A stretch of DNA of 64,000 bases. It comes from Citromicrobium bathyomarinum. Its GTDB lineage: Bacteria; Pseudomonadota; Alphaproteobacteria; Sphingomonadales; Sphingomonadaceae. Every line of letters begins with the position of its first letter. Position 1 is the first letter of the stretch. The notes beneath the pieces are model-generated. The model saw only the letters and a list, made by a program, of their open reading frames with translations, had not been told where the DNA came from and did not search any database. Where the stretch lies: NCBI RefSeq assembly GCF_021021475.1, contig NZ_JAINWL010000001.1:1054001-1118000 (forward strand), written 5' to 3'. Positions 34,683-44,231 of the stretch are shown here, in pieces. Made by a program: the position numbers and the translations under genes.

Positions 34683-35351
34683 ATGCAGCACGATCAGGTG
34701 GAAGAAACGAGCGAGGCAAGCCGGCAGCGCCGCGGGCGGCAACGCCAGGCTGCGCCCGGCGGGTTTCACGATCGCCTGATCAAGATCCTCGCGGTCGCCC
34801 TGCCGATGGCGACCGGGGTGATCGTCGCCTTCCTCGTGATCGCCCCCTTCTCGCCGCGCGACGAGGTTTCCTTCGTGCTCGATCGCGACAAGGTGCAGGA
34901 AATCGACGAGCGTCTGAGGATCGACAACGCGACCTATCGCGGGTCGGACAATCAGGGCCGTCCCTTTTCGCTCACCGCGCGCGAGGCAGTCCAGAGGTCG
35001 AGCAAAGAGGGAATCGTGCGGCTGGACGAGGTCATCGCCCGGATCCTGCTACAGGGCGGCCCTGCGCAGCTGCGCGCAGAAGGCGGCGCATACAAGATCT
35101 CCGACGAAGTGCTCGATGTGACCGGCCCGATCATCCTGAACGCGGCCGATGGCTACAACCTGGTCGCGCGCGGCGTTTCGGTCGACCTGCGCGACCAGAC
35201 TCTGGTGGGCGACGAAGGCGTATCGGGCGCCGTGCCCGCGGGCACCTTCTCCGCCGACACCCTGCGTGTCGATCTGGAGACCCGAACGATAACGCTTGAC
35301 GGCAATGCGCGCCTGCGCATGGTGCCGGGCCGATTGGAGACCATGCAGTGA
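34683..35351 (+). CDS. lptC: LPS export protein LptC
   Basis: This is a 222-residue bitopic inner-membrane component of the Lpt LPS-transport bridge. A basic N-terminus (ASRQRRGRQRQ) precedes one membrane helix at about residues 36-56. The periplasmic part is a chain of beta strands of the jellyroll type (for example FSLTAREAVQRSS, TGPIILNAADGYNL). It overlaps lptA by GTGA. The sequence is diverged, so the call rests on topology, beta pattern and neighbourhood. lptB and rpoN, which often follow, are not adjacent. Confidence 0.85.
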   Translation: MQHDQVEETSEASRQRRGRQRQAAPGGFHDRLIKILAVALPMATGVIVAFLVIAPFSPRDEVSFVLDRDKVQEIDERLRIDNATYRGSDNQGRPFSLTAREAVQRSSKEGIVRLDEVIARILLQGGPAQLRAEGGAYKISDEVLDVTGPIILNAADGYNLVARGVSVDLRDQTLVGDEGVSGAVPAGTFSADTLRVDLETRTITLDGNARLRMVPGRLETMQ

Positions 35352-35887
35352 TCCCGCGCCTCATCCGCCAAAATTCCCGACTGGCCGCACGATCCGGCGT
35401 GGTCGGCTTCGCGCTGGCCGCGTGCACTCTCACCGGCATCCAGCTGCACGCACAGGCGATTGCGGCGCATAATTCCAACGCGCCGGTGGATTACGCGGCC
35501 AACCGGATCGAGCTGCAGGACCGGCAGAACCGCGTGGTCCTGTCGGGCAATGTGGTGATCGAACAGGCCGACCTGCGGATGACTTCGGCGAGCACGATTG
35601 TCGACTATTCGGACGCCGGATCGCTCAGCATCCAGCGCATTTCCGCGACCGGCGGGGTCACCGTGACCCGCGGCAACGAAAGCGCGCGCGGCAATGTGGC
35701 GGTGTACGATTTCAACCGGCGGGTGATCACCATGACCGGCAATGTCCGGCTGAAGCGCGGGTCGGACACGCTCAATGGCGGGCGGCTGACGATCGATCTG
35801 CGCACCGGCCTTTCCAGCGTGGACGGGGCCGGCGGATCGAATGGCGGCGGCCGGGTGACCGGCTCCTTCTCCGTCCCGGAGGACTGA
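35348..35887 (+). CDS. lptA: LPS transport periplasmic protein LptA (OstA)
   Basis: This is a 179-residue periplasmic bridge protein carrying LPS from LptC to the outer-membrane LptDE. A signal peptide covers about residues 1-38. The OstA domain follows with PVDYAANRIELQDRQNRVVLSG, then VVIEQADLRMTS and a run of GNV-type turns (LSGNVVI, ITMTGNVRL), as in all LptA proteins. The GTG start overlaps the lptC stop (GTGA), so the pair is coupled. It converges with holA. Confidence 0.92.
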   Translation: MIPRLIRQNSRLAARSGVVGFALAACTLTGIQLHAQAIAAHNSNAPVDYAANRIELQDRQNRVVLSGNVVIEQADLRMTSASTIVDYSDAGSLSIQRISATGGVTVTRGNESARGNVAVYDFNRRVITMTGNVRLKRGSDTLNGGRLTIDLRTGLSSVDGAGGSNGGGRVTGSFSVPED

Positions 35888-35932
35888 TCTTCCTGTAACT
35901 AGGGCCCCAGAGCGGGCCGCCACCGCCTCACA

Positions 35933-36982
35933 TCAACGCGAGGCGACTCGCGCGATCCACGCGATTTCCTGGCTCAGGAGCAGTTCGGCCTGCTGGCTGT
36001 TGGCGAGCAGCGCCTGATGCAGTGCGGTCAGACGCGAGACCAGACGGTCGAGCCGTTTGCCGCGCCAGATCCGTAGCTGTTCGGCCAGATCGCGCTCGTC
36101 CTTGAAGAAGATCCGCCGCGCGCGCTTTTGCGCATCGACGAAAGAGCCGACATCCTCGCCCGGGCGCATCCGTGCCGAAAGCTGGGCCAGCTGCGCCGCG
36201 CGCCGCTCGAACGCCAGCGCCACGCCGACCGGGTTGAGCGCCAGCGTATGAAGCCGCGCCAGTTCGCCGGGCAGCCGCTTAGCATGACCGCCCAGTGCGG
36301 CGTTGACCAGCGGCATGAAGCCGTCCTCCTCGCTCGACGCGCCGATCGCGTCCCACGCGGCGGCATCGGCGGTCTTGGGCGTATCGGGCGCGGCATCGAG
36401 GTATAGCGCCAGCTTCTCCACCTCGGCCTCGGCCAGTCGCCGGTCGAGGCCGGAGGCGCGGGCGATTCGCTGCGCCAGATCGCCGCCGAGCCGCAGCCCC
36501 GCCCGGTCCGCAAGATCGCGCACGGTATTGGCCATGTCGCCCAGATTGGGCGGATAGAACATCGCGACCAGAGTGCCCTTCGCACCCGCCACCAGCTTCG
36601 CGCTGCGCGACTTGTCGGTCGCGTTGACGGCCACCACCAGCACCGGGCAAGCCTCTCCCTCGGCCTCCAGATGCAGTTTCAGCGCGTCGTGCGCTTCCTC
36701 GCCTGTCGCGCGCACCAGAATGTGGCGCGCATCGCCGAACAGCGAGGAAGAGCGCGCCTCGTCCGCCAGCCTGACGGGATCGCGGCGCAGTTCCGCGCCG
36801 GACAGATCGACCCGCTCGCCCGCATCCGCCAGATTGCCCACGATCGTCGCGGCGGCGGCGGAAGCGGCGCTCTCGTCGGGACCGCACAGGAAGAAGGTGT
36901 GGCACTCGCGCGCCGCCTGCCCTGCGACCCGGCCGAAAGTGTTCTGATTGGCCTTAAGGGATTGCTGACGCGCCGCCGCCAT
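35933..36982 (-). CDS. holA: DNA polymerase III subunit delta
   Basis: This is a 349-residue clamp-loader subunit that opens the beta sliding clamp. The arrangement is that of HolA: a N-terminal AAA+-like domain without Walker A (FFLCGPDESAASAAAATIV), the middle FYPPNLGDMANTVRDLA and the helical C-terminal collar with RIFFKDERDLAEQLRIWRGK. It begins 13 nt after lptE, in the same gene order found in many Alphaproteobacteria (leuS-lptE-holA). Confidence 0.92.
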   Translation of the reverse strand: MAAARQQSLKANQNTFGRVAGQAARECHTFFLCGPDESAASAAAATIVGNLADAGERVDLSGAELRRDPVRLADEARSSSLFGDARHILVRATGEEAHDALKLHLEAEGEACPVLVVAVNATDKSRSAKLVAGAKGTLVAMFYPPNLGDMANTVRDLADRAGLRLGGDLAQRIARASGLDRRLAEAEVEKLALYLDAAPDTPKTADAAAWDAIGASSEEDGFMPLVNAALGGHAKRLPGELARLHTLALNPVGVALAFERRAAQLAQLSARMRPGEDVGSFVDAQKRARRIFFKDERDLAEQLRIWRGKRLDRLVSRLTALHQALLANSQQAELLLSQEIAWIARVASR

Positions 36983-36995
36983 GCGTCCGCGCGCC

Positions 36996-37487
36996 TCAGT
37001 CTTGCGCGCGTAGCGTCAGCGAGACTCGCGTCACGATCTGGTCGGCGACGACCTGGGCCAGCCGTTCGAGAGCCGCGCGCTCGGCGGCGATGGTGGCGTA
37101 GTCGCTCGACACGACGTCGATCCCGGCGTCGGACCCGGCGGTCGAATCGAGCAGGATCGCCCCGCTCGACAGGTCGACCAGCTGATAGCGCGCACGCAGC
37201 GTGCGGCGTTCGCGGCTGACGGTTTCGTCGCTCAACAGGCCGAGACTGCCCAGCTCGTCGTCGAGCAGGATATCGAGGCGGTAGCGCGGGGTCTGGCCCG
37301 CCGGGCCGATCGACAACCGGTCTTCCAGCGCGGTGGCGACCAGCCAGCCGTCGCGCCCCTCGATCGGGGCGACTTCGATGGCCGAAAGGTCCGCAATCGC
37401 CGCCTTGCCATTGGCTCCGGCATAGATCGGCTGGAGCCCGCAGGCCGAAAGCGCGAGCAGCGCGAGAAAGGCAAACGCGAATCGCAT
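36996..37487 (-). CDS. lptE: LPS assembly lipoprotein LptE
   Basis: This is a 163-residue outer-membrane lipoprotein that plugs LptD and receives LPS. The signal peptide ends at lipobox LSAC (Cys16), and GLQPIYAG directly follows, a hallmark of LptE. The rest is a short alpha/beta domain with RYRLDILLDDELG and RARYQLVDLSSG. The start overlaps the leuS stop by one base (TGATG). It is expected to work with LptA and LptC, encoded about 1.1 kb away on the other strand. Confidence 0.92.
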   Translation of the reverse strand: MRFAFAFLALLALSACGLQPIYAGANGKAAIADLSAIEVAPIEGRDGWLVATALEDRLSIGPAGQTPRYRLDILLDDELGSLGLLSDETVSRERRTLRARYQLVDLSSGAILLDSTAGSDAGIDVVSSDYATIAAERAALERLAQVVADQIVTRVSLTLRAQD

Positions 37488-40012
37488 CAGGTGACGATAT
37501 TCACCAGACGGTCGGGCACCACAATGACCTTGCGAATCTCGGCCCCGTCGATCGAGCGCTGGACCTTGTCGCTGGCCAGCGCCAGTTCCTCCAGCGTCTC
37601 TTTCGATGCCCCCTTGGGGACGGTCAGCGTGTCGCGCAGCTTGCCCTTGTGCTGAACCGCGATGGTCACCTCGTCCTCGACCAGCAGGCTCTCGTCGACC
37701 TCGGGCCACGGCGCATTTGCGATCAGGCCCTGCTGTCCGATGGAATGCCATGCCTCTTCTGCAAGGTGCGGCATCATCGGCGCGACGAGCTGGAACAGCG
37801 TCTGGATCGATCCGGTGCGGGTTGCCGAAGGCTCCGCCTTCTCGAGCGCACCGACCAGTTCGTAGAGCTTGGCGACCGCCTTGTTGAAGTGCAGCGCCTC
37901 GATCGTTTCGGCGACGTCGTGCACGCTGCGCGCGGTCTTGCGCGCCAGATCGGAATCCTCGCCCTGCGCGGACGGATCATGTTCGCCGACCAGACGCCAC
38001 ACGCGCTGGACGAAGCGCGCGCAGCCTTCGATGCCGCTTTCGGACCACGGCAAGTCGCGTTCCGGCGGGCTGTCGGACAGCATGAACCAGCGCACGGCGT
38101 CCGCACCATACTGCGCGATGATCGTATCGGGATCGACCACGTTGCGCTTGGATTTGGACATCTTGACCACGCGGCCGACGCTGACCGGGAAGCCGTCTTC
38201 CTTGAGCACCGCGCTCTTGGCGTCGCGGGTGATTTCCTCGGGCGCGAAATAGACCATCCGGCCCGAATCAGGCTCGCGCCGGAAATAGGTTTCGTGCGTG
38301 ACCATGCCTTGCGTGAACAGGCTGGCGAAGGGCTCGGTGAATTCGACCATGCCCAGCCGCGAAAGCGCCCGGGTCCAGAAACGTGCGTAGAGCAGGTGCA
38401 GGATCGCATGCTCGATCCCGCCGATATACTGTTCCACCGGCAGCCACTTGGCGACCTCTTGCGGATCGAACGGGCGATCCGCAGGCTGGCTGGCGAAGCG
38501 CAGGAAATACCACGAGGAATCGACGAAGGTGTCGAGCGTGTCGGTCTCGCGCACCGCCGCGCCGCCGCATTTGGGGCAGGTGGTGTTCTTCCAGCTCTCG
38601 TGCCGGGCGAGCGGATTGCCCGGGGTCTTGAAGTCGATATCTTCGGGCAGGGTCACCGGCAGATCGGCCTTGCGCACCGGCACCACGCCGCAAGCATCGC
38701 AGTGGACGAAGGGGATCGGCGTGCCCCAGTAACGCTGGCGCGAAACGCCCCAGTCGCGCAGGCGCCAGACGGTCTTGCCCTCGCCCCAGCCTTCGCGTTC
38801 CGCCCGGTCGATCACCCACTGCTTGGCGCTATCGACATCCATCCCGTCGAGCGGGCCGGAATTGACCAGCACACCCTCGCCCGGCTCCGCAGTCGTGCCC
38901 AGCGGGCGGTCCGCATCGGCGGCGCTGACCCCGACCACACGCAGGATCGGCAGGTCGTATTTGCGCGCGAAGTCGAAATCGCGCTGGTCGTGGCCGGGCA
39001 CGCCCATCACCGCGCCGGTGCCGTAATCCATCAGCACGAAGTTGGCGACGAACAGCGGCAGCTCACTGCCCAGCAGCGGGTGACGCGCGGTCAGGGCGGT
39101 CAGATAGCCCTTCTTTTCCGCCGTTTCGAGATCGGCAGCAGTGGTCCCGCCGCGCTTGCATTCCTCGATGAAGGCAGCCGCGCCTGCATCCTTTGCGGCA
39201 ACCGCCTGCGCGATCGGATGATCGGGCGCGACCGCGACGAAACTGGCCCCGTAGATCGTGTCGGGCCGGGTCGAATAGACCTCTACCCGCCCGCCGTCCG
39301 ACAGATCGAACGCGAGCTGCAGGCCGCGGCTCTTGCCGATCCAGTTTTCCTGCATCAGCCGGACCTTGTCGGGCCACTTGTCGAGGGTTTCGAGCCCGTC
39401 GAGCAGTTCCTCGGCGAAATCGGTGATCTTGAGGAACCACTGCGCAAGCTTGCGCTTCTCGACCTCGGCGCCGGAGCGCCAGCCGCGGCCGTCGATCACC
39501 TGCTCGTTGGCGAGCACGGTCTGGTCGACGGGATCCCAGTTGACCTCGCTTTCCTTGCGATAGACCAGCCCGGCCTCGAACAGGTCGATGAACAGCGCCT
39601 GCTCGTGCCCGTAGTACTCGGGCTCACACGTGGCGAGTTCGCGGCTCCAGTCGAGCGCGAACCCCAGCCGCTTGAGCTGGGCCTTCATCGATTCGATGTT
39701 CTCGCGGGTCCACTTGCCCGGGTGGACGCCTTTTTCCATTGCCGCGTTTTCCGCCGGCATGCCGAACGCATCCCACCCCATCGGGTGCAGCACCTCGTGC
39801 CCGCGCATCGCCTTGTAGCGCGCGAGCACGTCGCCCATCGTGTAGTTGCGCACGTGCCCGATATGGATCCGCCCCGAAGGGTAGGGAAACATTTCGAGCA
39901 CGTAGCTCTTGGGCCGGTCGCTGGCGCTGTCCGCACGGAAGCACTCGGCCTCGTCCCATGCCTTCTGCCAGCGCCCGTCGGCACTCGACGGGTCGAAACG
40001 CGTGTCGTTCAT
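37487..40012 (-). CDS. leuS: Leucine-tRNA ligase
   Basis: This is an 841-residue class I aminoacyl-tRNA synthetase. The HIGH motif appears as [14 protein letters not shown] near residue 45, and [12 protein letters not shown] is in the C-terminal half. Between them are the editing (CP1) domain, with the Thr-rich [11 protein letters not shown] stretch, and a zinc-ribbon-like pair (HCDACG, CPKCGG). The length is normal. It is the central gene of the DUF3576-leuS-lptE-holA operon. Confidence 0.98.
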   Translation of the reverse strand: MNDTRFDPSSADGRWQKAWDEAECFRADSASDRPKSYVLEMFPYPSGRIHIGHVRNYTMGDVLARYKAMRGHEVLHPMGWDAFGMPAENAAMEKGVHPGKWTRENIESMKAQLKRLGFALDWSRELATCEPEYYGHEQALFIDLFEAGLVYRKESEVNWDPVDQTVLANEQVIDGRGWRSGAEVEKRKLAQWFLKITDFAEELLDGLETLDKWPDKVRLMQENWIGKSRGLQLAFDLSDGGRVEVYSTRPDTIYGASFVAVAPDHPIAQAVAAKDAGAAAFIEECKRGGTTAADLETAEKKGYLTALTARHPLLGSELPLFVANFVLMDYGTGAVMGVPGHDQRDFDFARKYDLPILRVVGVSAADADRPLGTTAEPGEGVLVNSGPLDGMDVDSAKQWVIDRAEREGWGEGKTVWRLRDWGVSRQRYWGTPIPFVHCDACGVVPVRKADLPVTLPEDIDFKTPGNPLARHESWKNTTCPKCGGAAVRETDTLDTFVDSSWYFLRFASQPADRPFDPQEVAKWLPVEQYIGGIEHAILHLLYARFWTRALSRLGMVEFTEPFASLFTQGMVTHETYFRREPDSGRMVYFAPEEITRDAKSAVLKEDGFPVSVGRVVKMSKSKRNVVDPDTIIAQYGADAVRWFMLSDSPPERDLPWSESGIEGCARFVQRVWRLVGEHDPSAQGEDSDLARKTARSVHDVAETIEALHFNKAVAKLYELVGALEKAEPSATRTGSIQTLFQLVAPMMPHLAEEAWHSIGQQGLIANAPWPEVDESLLVEDEVTIAVQHKGKLRDTLTVPKGASKETLEELALASDKVQRSIDGAEIRKVIVVPDRLVNIVT

Positions 40013-40040
40013 AGGTACGTCTTTTCGCGAAACAGGCGGA

Positions 40041-40508
40041 TCAGCTCGAAATCGCCTGGCGGCGCAGTTCGCGCGCCTTGGTCAGAATGATGTCTTCCAG
40101 TTTCTGCACGGTCGCGGCCTGTACCGGCGCATCGACCCAGGTGCCGCCCTGGTTGACCTGGCGGCTGGCAGCGACGCGCAGGGCATCGGCGCGCAGATCC
40201 TGGTCGAGGATGGAGATGGTGAGCTTGACCCGCTCACCCGGGTTTTCGGGATTGGCGTACCAGTCGGTCACGATCACCCCGCCCGCGCTGTCCGCCTGCA
40301 GCAGCGGTGCAAAGCTGACTGCTTCGAGGCTGGCGCGCCAGAGATAGGAATTGACCCCGATCGTGGTCACCTGGCTCGCCGCCAGATCGGGATCGGGCAG
40401 TTCGTTGCCGCCGCCGGCGCAGGCGGCAAGAGCGGCGCACGCGCCGGCGAGCAAGCCGCAGCGAATTGCGGTGGAGGCGGAACGGGTCGAAGAGCGGCGC
40501 TGGATCAT
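40041..40508 (-). CDS. DUF3576 lipoprotein
   Basis: This is a 155-residue alphaproteobacterial lipoprotein with lipobox LAAC (Cys31). The conserved core [19 protein letters not shown] and [18 protein letters not shown] match DUF3576, a family typically encoded just upstream of leuS, as here (28-nt gap). Its function is not known. The ATG at 40508 directly precedes the basic start of the signal peptide. It is the first gene of the operon with leuS, lptE and holA. Confidence 0.88.
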   Translation of the reverse strand: MIQRRSSTRSASTAIRCGLLAGACAALAACAGGGNELPDPDLAASQVTTIGVNSYLWRASLEAVSFAPLLQADSAGGVIVTDWYANPENPGERVKLTISILDQDLRADALRVAASRQVNQGGTWVDAPVQAATVQKLEDIILTKARELRRQAISS

Positions 40509-40862
40509 CTGTGCTGGCTTTCCACTGAAACTGGCCCAAGGAAATCGCCAGGGGCCCATGAGAATGGCGTATGGATCGGTCGGCAGACCGCGCGTATGTA
40601 GCCTCTATCGCCGCGCAACGGGCGCAGCAAGTGCGCGCCTGCCTTGCCGCGTAAAGCAGCGCCAGGCGGCTTTACGCATCATGAACCCGGATTGCGATTG
40701 TGTGCCGCGTGCAACACCTGACATGCAAGTGCGCAGGGCCCTGTGGAAAAGCTGGCATCCGCCAGGGCGGTGTCCTAGTGTTCAGGGGAACCATTGGTCC
40801 GGGCAAAGCGCTGCCAGCTTTGTTCATCCTGCCGCAAATCGTGCGGCGCTAGAGTGAGTGTA
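40509..40862. other. 354-bp divergent intergenic region with hairpin
   Basis: It separates the DUF3576 operon from the gene at 40863. A perfect 9-bp inverted repeat lies at 40649-40677 (GCGTAAAGC, 11-nt loop, GCTTTACGC). I see no reading frame with family likeness, no tRNA, and no T tract after the hairpin. Promoters for both sides must lie here, but I cannot place them confidently. Confidence 0.5.
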
Positions 40863-41618
40863 ATGAGCGTCAAGGTCGCTTCAGGACTACGCAAGCTGAT
40901 CGTGCCCGCCTTGGGCGGTGCGCTGGCGCTTGTCGCGATTCCGGTGGTTGGCGTTGCTCTGGCAGAGGCCACGTCGCCTGCGCTCGTCAGCACCATCGGC
41001 GAAAACGCGGGTCGTTTCACGCCCGCCTCGGTCGACCCTGCGCTCGCCCGCCGTGTGGCGGAACGCTACGCCGCCCGCCAGCAGCCGCTGCCCTTCACCC
41101 CCGCCGCAGGCAAGACGATTCCCGATCGCATGGTGACCGTGGCCGTTCGGGTAGACAATAATGTGGCGCGCGCCGTTTCGGTCCGCTCGGCTATCGACGC
41201 GGCCCGTGGCGAGCCCGGTCGTCGCGATATCGCGATTGCGCCCTCTGCGTTCGACCTCGGTGTTGCCCGTGGATACCAGAGCTTCGCGAAGCCCGCAGCA
41301 GAGCTGCCCAAGTCCGTCTCGCGCATTTCCGTGCCCGACCTTGCCGAATTCCGTCCGTCGAAAGGCGTGAAAGAAGAACCGAGCCGCTTCCAGCCGCGGG
41401 TCTCGATCGATCAGGACCGCATGCGCGGTCGCACCTCGCGCACCCTCGACGGTCGCAGCGATCGCGAAGTCGATCTTGGCGGTGCCTACCGCGTCACGCG
41501 CAATCTCGACGTGACCGCAGGCGTCCGCCTGTCGGACGAGAGCGACCGGCTTGCACCGCTGACCAATGGTGCGGAAGACAGCCAGTCGGTCTACATCGGA
41601 ACCCAGCTGCGCTTCTGA
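40863..41618 (+). CDS. Secreted protein of unknown function, C-terminus like outer-membrane strands
   Basis: This is a 251-residue protein with a signal peptide (about residues 1-37). The middle is rich in Ala, Arg and Pro without a recognised fold. The last 45 residues look like two amphipathic beta strands, YRVTRNLDVTAGVRLSD and SQSVYIGTQLRF, ending in Phe as outer-membrane beta-barrel proteins do. Two strands alone cannot form a barrel, so it would need to oligomerise or the likeness is coincidental. The ATG at 40863 directly precedes the signal peptide. Confidence 0.65.
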   Translation: MSVKVASGLRKLIVPALGGALALVAIPVVGVALAEATSPALVSTIGENAGRFTPASVDPALARRVAERYAARQQPLPFTPAAGKTIPDRMVTVAVRVDNNVARAVSVRSAIDAARGEPGRRDIAIAPSAFDLGVARGYQSFAKPAAELPKSVSRISVPDLAEFRPSKGVKEEPSRFQPRVSIDQDRMRGRTSRTLDGRSDREVDLGGAYRVTRNLDVTAGVRLSDESDRLAPLTNGAEDSQSVYIGTQLRF

Positions 41619-41747
41619 CGCCCGGCTGATCCTCGCGCACGCGACGCGGCGCAAATCTCTCTCTCTGCCATCTCTTTTTCTTTGCCCGCTGCTGCGGGTG
41701 GGCTACGTCTGGGCGAATAAGATAAGAAATACAGGGGAGAGAGTGGA

Positions 41748-42470
41748 ATGGCACGTGTCGCTGTGGTGACGGGTGGAACCCGGGGTATTGGCGAAGCGAT
41801 CAGCCTTGCGCTGAAGGAACAGGGCCGCACGGTCATCGCCAATTATGCCGGCAATGACGAGCGCGCGCAGGAATTTGCGACCCGCACCGGGATCGCCGTG
41901 ATGAAGTGGGACGTGGGCGACCACGAGGCCTGCCTCGAGAATGTCTCGCGAATCACCGAGACTCACGGCCATGTCGAGATTCTGGTCAATAATGCCGGGA
42001 TCACCCGCGACGGCACGCTCGCCAAGATGAGCTTCGACGACTGGAACGAGGTGATGCGGGTCAATCTGGGCGGCTGCTTCAACATGGCCAAGGCGTGCTT
42101 TCCCGGCATGCGCGAGGGCAAGTGGGGTCGGATCGTCAATATCGGGTCGATCAACGGCCAGGCCGGCCAGTACGGGCAGGTGAACTACGCCGCCGCCAAA
42201 TCGGGTATCCACGGCTTCACCAAGGCGCTGGCGCAGGAAGGCGCGCGTTTCGGCATCACCGTCAACGCGATCGCGCCCGGCTACATCGATACCGATATGG
42301 TTGCCGCCGTCCCCGAAGAGGTGCTGGGCAAGATCGTCGCCAAGATCCCGGTCGGGCGGCTTGGCCACGCGGAGGAGATCGCGCGCGGCGTCGCCTTCCT
42401 CACCGCCGATGATGGCGCCTTCGTCACCGGATCGACCATGAGCATCAATGGCGGGCAGCACATGTATTGA
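41748..42470 (+). CDS. phaB: Acetoacetyl-CoA reductase
   Basis: This is a 240-residue short-chain dehydrogenase making (R)-3-hydroxybutyryl-CoA for PHB. It has the cofactor motif TGGTRGIGEAIS (residues 8-19), NNAGITRD, the catalytic Ser in NIGSINGQAGQYGQ, and the YxxxK pair in VNYAAAKSG. The segment GQAGQYGQVNYAA is typical of PhaB rather than FabG. The ribosome site GGGGAGAG lies just before the ATG. A 10-bp hairpin ends the gene. phaC and phaA are not adjacent. Confidence 0.93.
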   Translation: MARVAVVTGGTRGIGEAISLALKEQGRTVIANYAGNDERAQEFATRTGIAVMKWDVGDHEACLENVSRITETHGHVEILVNNAGITRDGTLAKMSFDDWNEVMRVNLGGCFNMAKACFPGMREGKWGRIVNIGSINGQAGQYGQVNYAAAKSGIHGFTKALAQEGARFGITVNAIAPGYIDTDMVAAVPEEVLGKIVAKIPVGRLGHAEEIARGVAFLTADDGAFVTGSTMSINGGQHMY

Positions 42471-42477
42471 GGGCGCG

Positions 42478-42502
42478 CGGGCGCGCCGCGATGGCGCGCC
42501 CG
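42478..42502. terminator. Bidirectional hairpin after phaB
   Basis: A perfect 10-bp GC stem (42478-42487 with 42493-42502) with a 5-nt loop lies between the convergent stops of phaB and the HTH-DUF4019 gene. There is no T tract. Confidence 0.6.
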
Positions 42503-42510
42503 CATCCGCT

Positions 42511-43272
42511 TCAGTCGATGAAGTAGCCGACGACCCTCCAGCTCCCGCGGTCCTCCTGCTCAAGCGTCACCGATTCGGTCACGCCCTTGCGGTTTGCAAA
42601 ATCGCTCCGAAACTGGACCACGCGATATCCGCGCGGCGGCGCATTGACCGACTGATAACCGACCGCCTCGCGCTCGATCACCGCGCCCAGCGGAACCCGT
42701 GCCGCCTGCGACGCAGCCTCCCAGCCCGCGACCGTGTTCTGCTCCCGAAACTGCTTGCCCGCCGCAGCGAAGCTGGCGCTCCAGTCGCTCGCGTCGACCA
42801 TGGCGAGCCATGCGCGCGCCGCGTCCTCGGTCGCGTGATCGAGCGCTACCTGTTCGGGCGGGGTGTCCGGCATGGGCGGTTGATCGGGCGTCGCGGCGGC
42901 AAGGGCGAGTGCAAGAATAAGCGACATGAGAAGACATCCTCCGATGATCCAGCCGCGCAGCTTGCTGGCGGCACGGGGGCCGGGATGGCGCCCGTTCGAT
43001 GGATCGGAGATATCGGCGCCCTCCGCCGAGTTGGCTTCCCCAAAAGGATTGTACCCAAGGATTTCGGGGCCTTCATCCTCAAGCAGAATCCGCGCCGCCT
43101 CCCGGCTGCTGGTGACCGCAAGCTTGCGCCGCGCGGCACGCAGGCGATCATTGACCGTATGGACCGACCTGTCGAGCTCGCGCGCGATCGACTTCGCGTC
43201 ATGGCCGCGCAGGATCAGGCGCAGCGTCTGCTTTTCCTTTTCGGTAAGTGCGTCGATCCCCTCTTGCATCAT
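42511..43272 (-). CDS. Membrane-anchored LuxR-type HTH protein with DUF4019 domain
   Basis: This is a 253-residue protein of three parts. Residues 1-65 form a LuxR/sigma-region-4-type helix-turn-helix (LTEKEKQTLRLILRGHDAKSIARELDRSVHTVNDRLRAARRKL in pieces: LTEKEKQTLRLIL and ARELDRSVHTVNDRLRAA). A linker leads to one membrane helix at about 107-127. The periplasmic remainder matches DUF4019 (ARAWLAMVDASDWSASF and GYRVVQFRSDFANR). The layout is a one-component transmembrane regulator of ToxR style. Its targets and signal are unknown. Two tandem ATGs begin it. Confidence 0.8.
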   Translation of the reverse strand: MMQEGIDALTEKEKQTLRLILRGHDAKSIARELDRSVHTVNDRLRAARRKLAVTSSREAARILLEDEGPEILGYNPFGEANSAEGADISDPSNGRHPGPRAASKLRGWIIGGCLLMSLILALALAAATPDQPPMPDTPPEQVALDHATEDAARAWLAMVDASDWSASFAAAGKQFREQNTVAGWEAASQAARVPLGAVIEREAVGYQSVNAPPRGYRVVQFRSDFANRKGVTESVTLEQEDRGSWRVVGYFID

Positions 43273-43385
43273 AGCATTTGTCTAAGCCGCCGAAGGATTT
43301 CCAGACACCCCAAATTCTTGGGGGCACACCATCACGGCCTTTCACGGGGATTGCTCTTGCCGGGAACACCGCGCACACCTGACGC

Positions 43386-44231
43386 ATGATCTTTACGAGA
43401 GAGCGCGCCGGGTTTCGCGGCCTATTCGCCCTGTGCCTCCTCGGCCTTTGCGCAATTCTGGTCTCGACAGCGGCGAATGCGGGACCGGTTTCCAGCCGGG
43501 CCTACGAGCCCGTTTCGCTGGCCGACACGCAAGTGGAATTCCGCGGCGAGCCGCCCCAGGCGATCACCGCGCAAACCGCAGACGGCTTGACGCTTGCAGG
43601 TGCCTACTGCCCACCGGACGATGGCGTGGACCAGATCGTGGTCGTGTTCCACGGCAGTTCGTACAACCACCTCGTCATGGCGGTGCGTGCCGAACCCTTG
43701 CGGGTGGGCGGGCGCGGGGTGCTGGTCGCCTCCTATCGCGGGTTCGGCGACAATCCGGGCGAGCCGTCCGAAACCGGTTTCTATCGCGATGCGGATGCGT
43801 GGATTGCGAAGGCGCGCGAATTGCAGCCCGATGCCCGGGTTTACCTTTTCGGCTTCTCGCTCGGCGGTGCAGTCGCGCTCGAGATGGCGGTCCGGCACGA
43901 TGTGACGGCGGTAGCAACCCTGGGCGCGTTCACCAGTCTCAAGGATGCCGCACCCGCTCTGCTGCGCCCCTTCGTGACCGAGCAGTACGACAATCTCGAA
44001 ACCATCACGCGCGTGAATGAGCCGATCCTGCTGCTCCACGGGACAACGGACGAGACGATCGACCCGCACATGGCCGAACGGCTGGAGAAAGCCTGCGGTG
44101 CCAACGTCATCCGCATCAATCTGACAGGAGGCGGACACTGGGTGCCCCTCGATTCGATCGCGGAGAAGATCTGGCAGCAGTGGGAAGCTGCGGAGGCGGG
44201 CAAGCCTGCCGCAGCCGGGAACGCACCGTGA
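43386..44231 (+). CDS. Secreted alpha/beta hydrolase
   Basis: This is a 281-residue serine hydrolase with an N-terminal signal peptide or anchor (residues about 10-32). The nucleophile elbow is GFSLGG, the oxyanion strand is VVVFHGSSYNH, the acid lies in LLLHGTTDETID and the His in TGGGHWVPL. It resembles the FrsA/YqiA-like dienelactone hydrolase group. The natural substrate is unknown. The last codons overlap the next gene by GTGA. Confidence 0.85.
   Translation: MIFTRERAGFRGLFALCLLGLCAILVSTAANAGPVSSRAYEPVSLADTQVEFRGEPPQAITAQTADGLTLAGAYCPPDDGVDQIVVVFHGSSYNHLVMAVRAEPLRVGGRGVLVASYRGFGDNPGEPSETGFYRDADAWIAKARELQPDARVYLFGFSLGGAVALEMAVRHDVTAVATLGAFTSLKDAAPALLRPFVTEQYDNLETITRVNEPILLLHGTTDETIDPHMAERLEKACGANVIRINLTGGGHWVPLDSIAEKIWQQWEAAEAGKPAAAGNAP

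Noticed and set aside
37649-40090. An 813-codon open frame on the plus strand, antisense to leuS
   Set aside because: It is the mirror of leuS codon structure in GC-rich DNA. The translation is rich in Arg, His, Asp and Gly with no motif, and leuS is certain.
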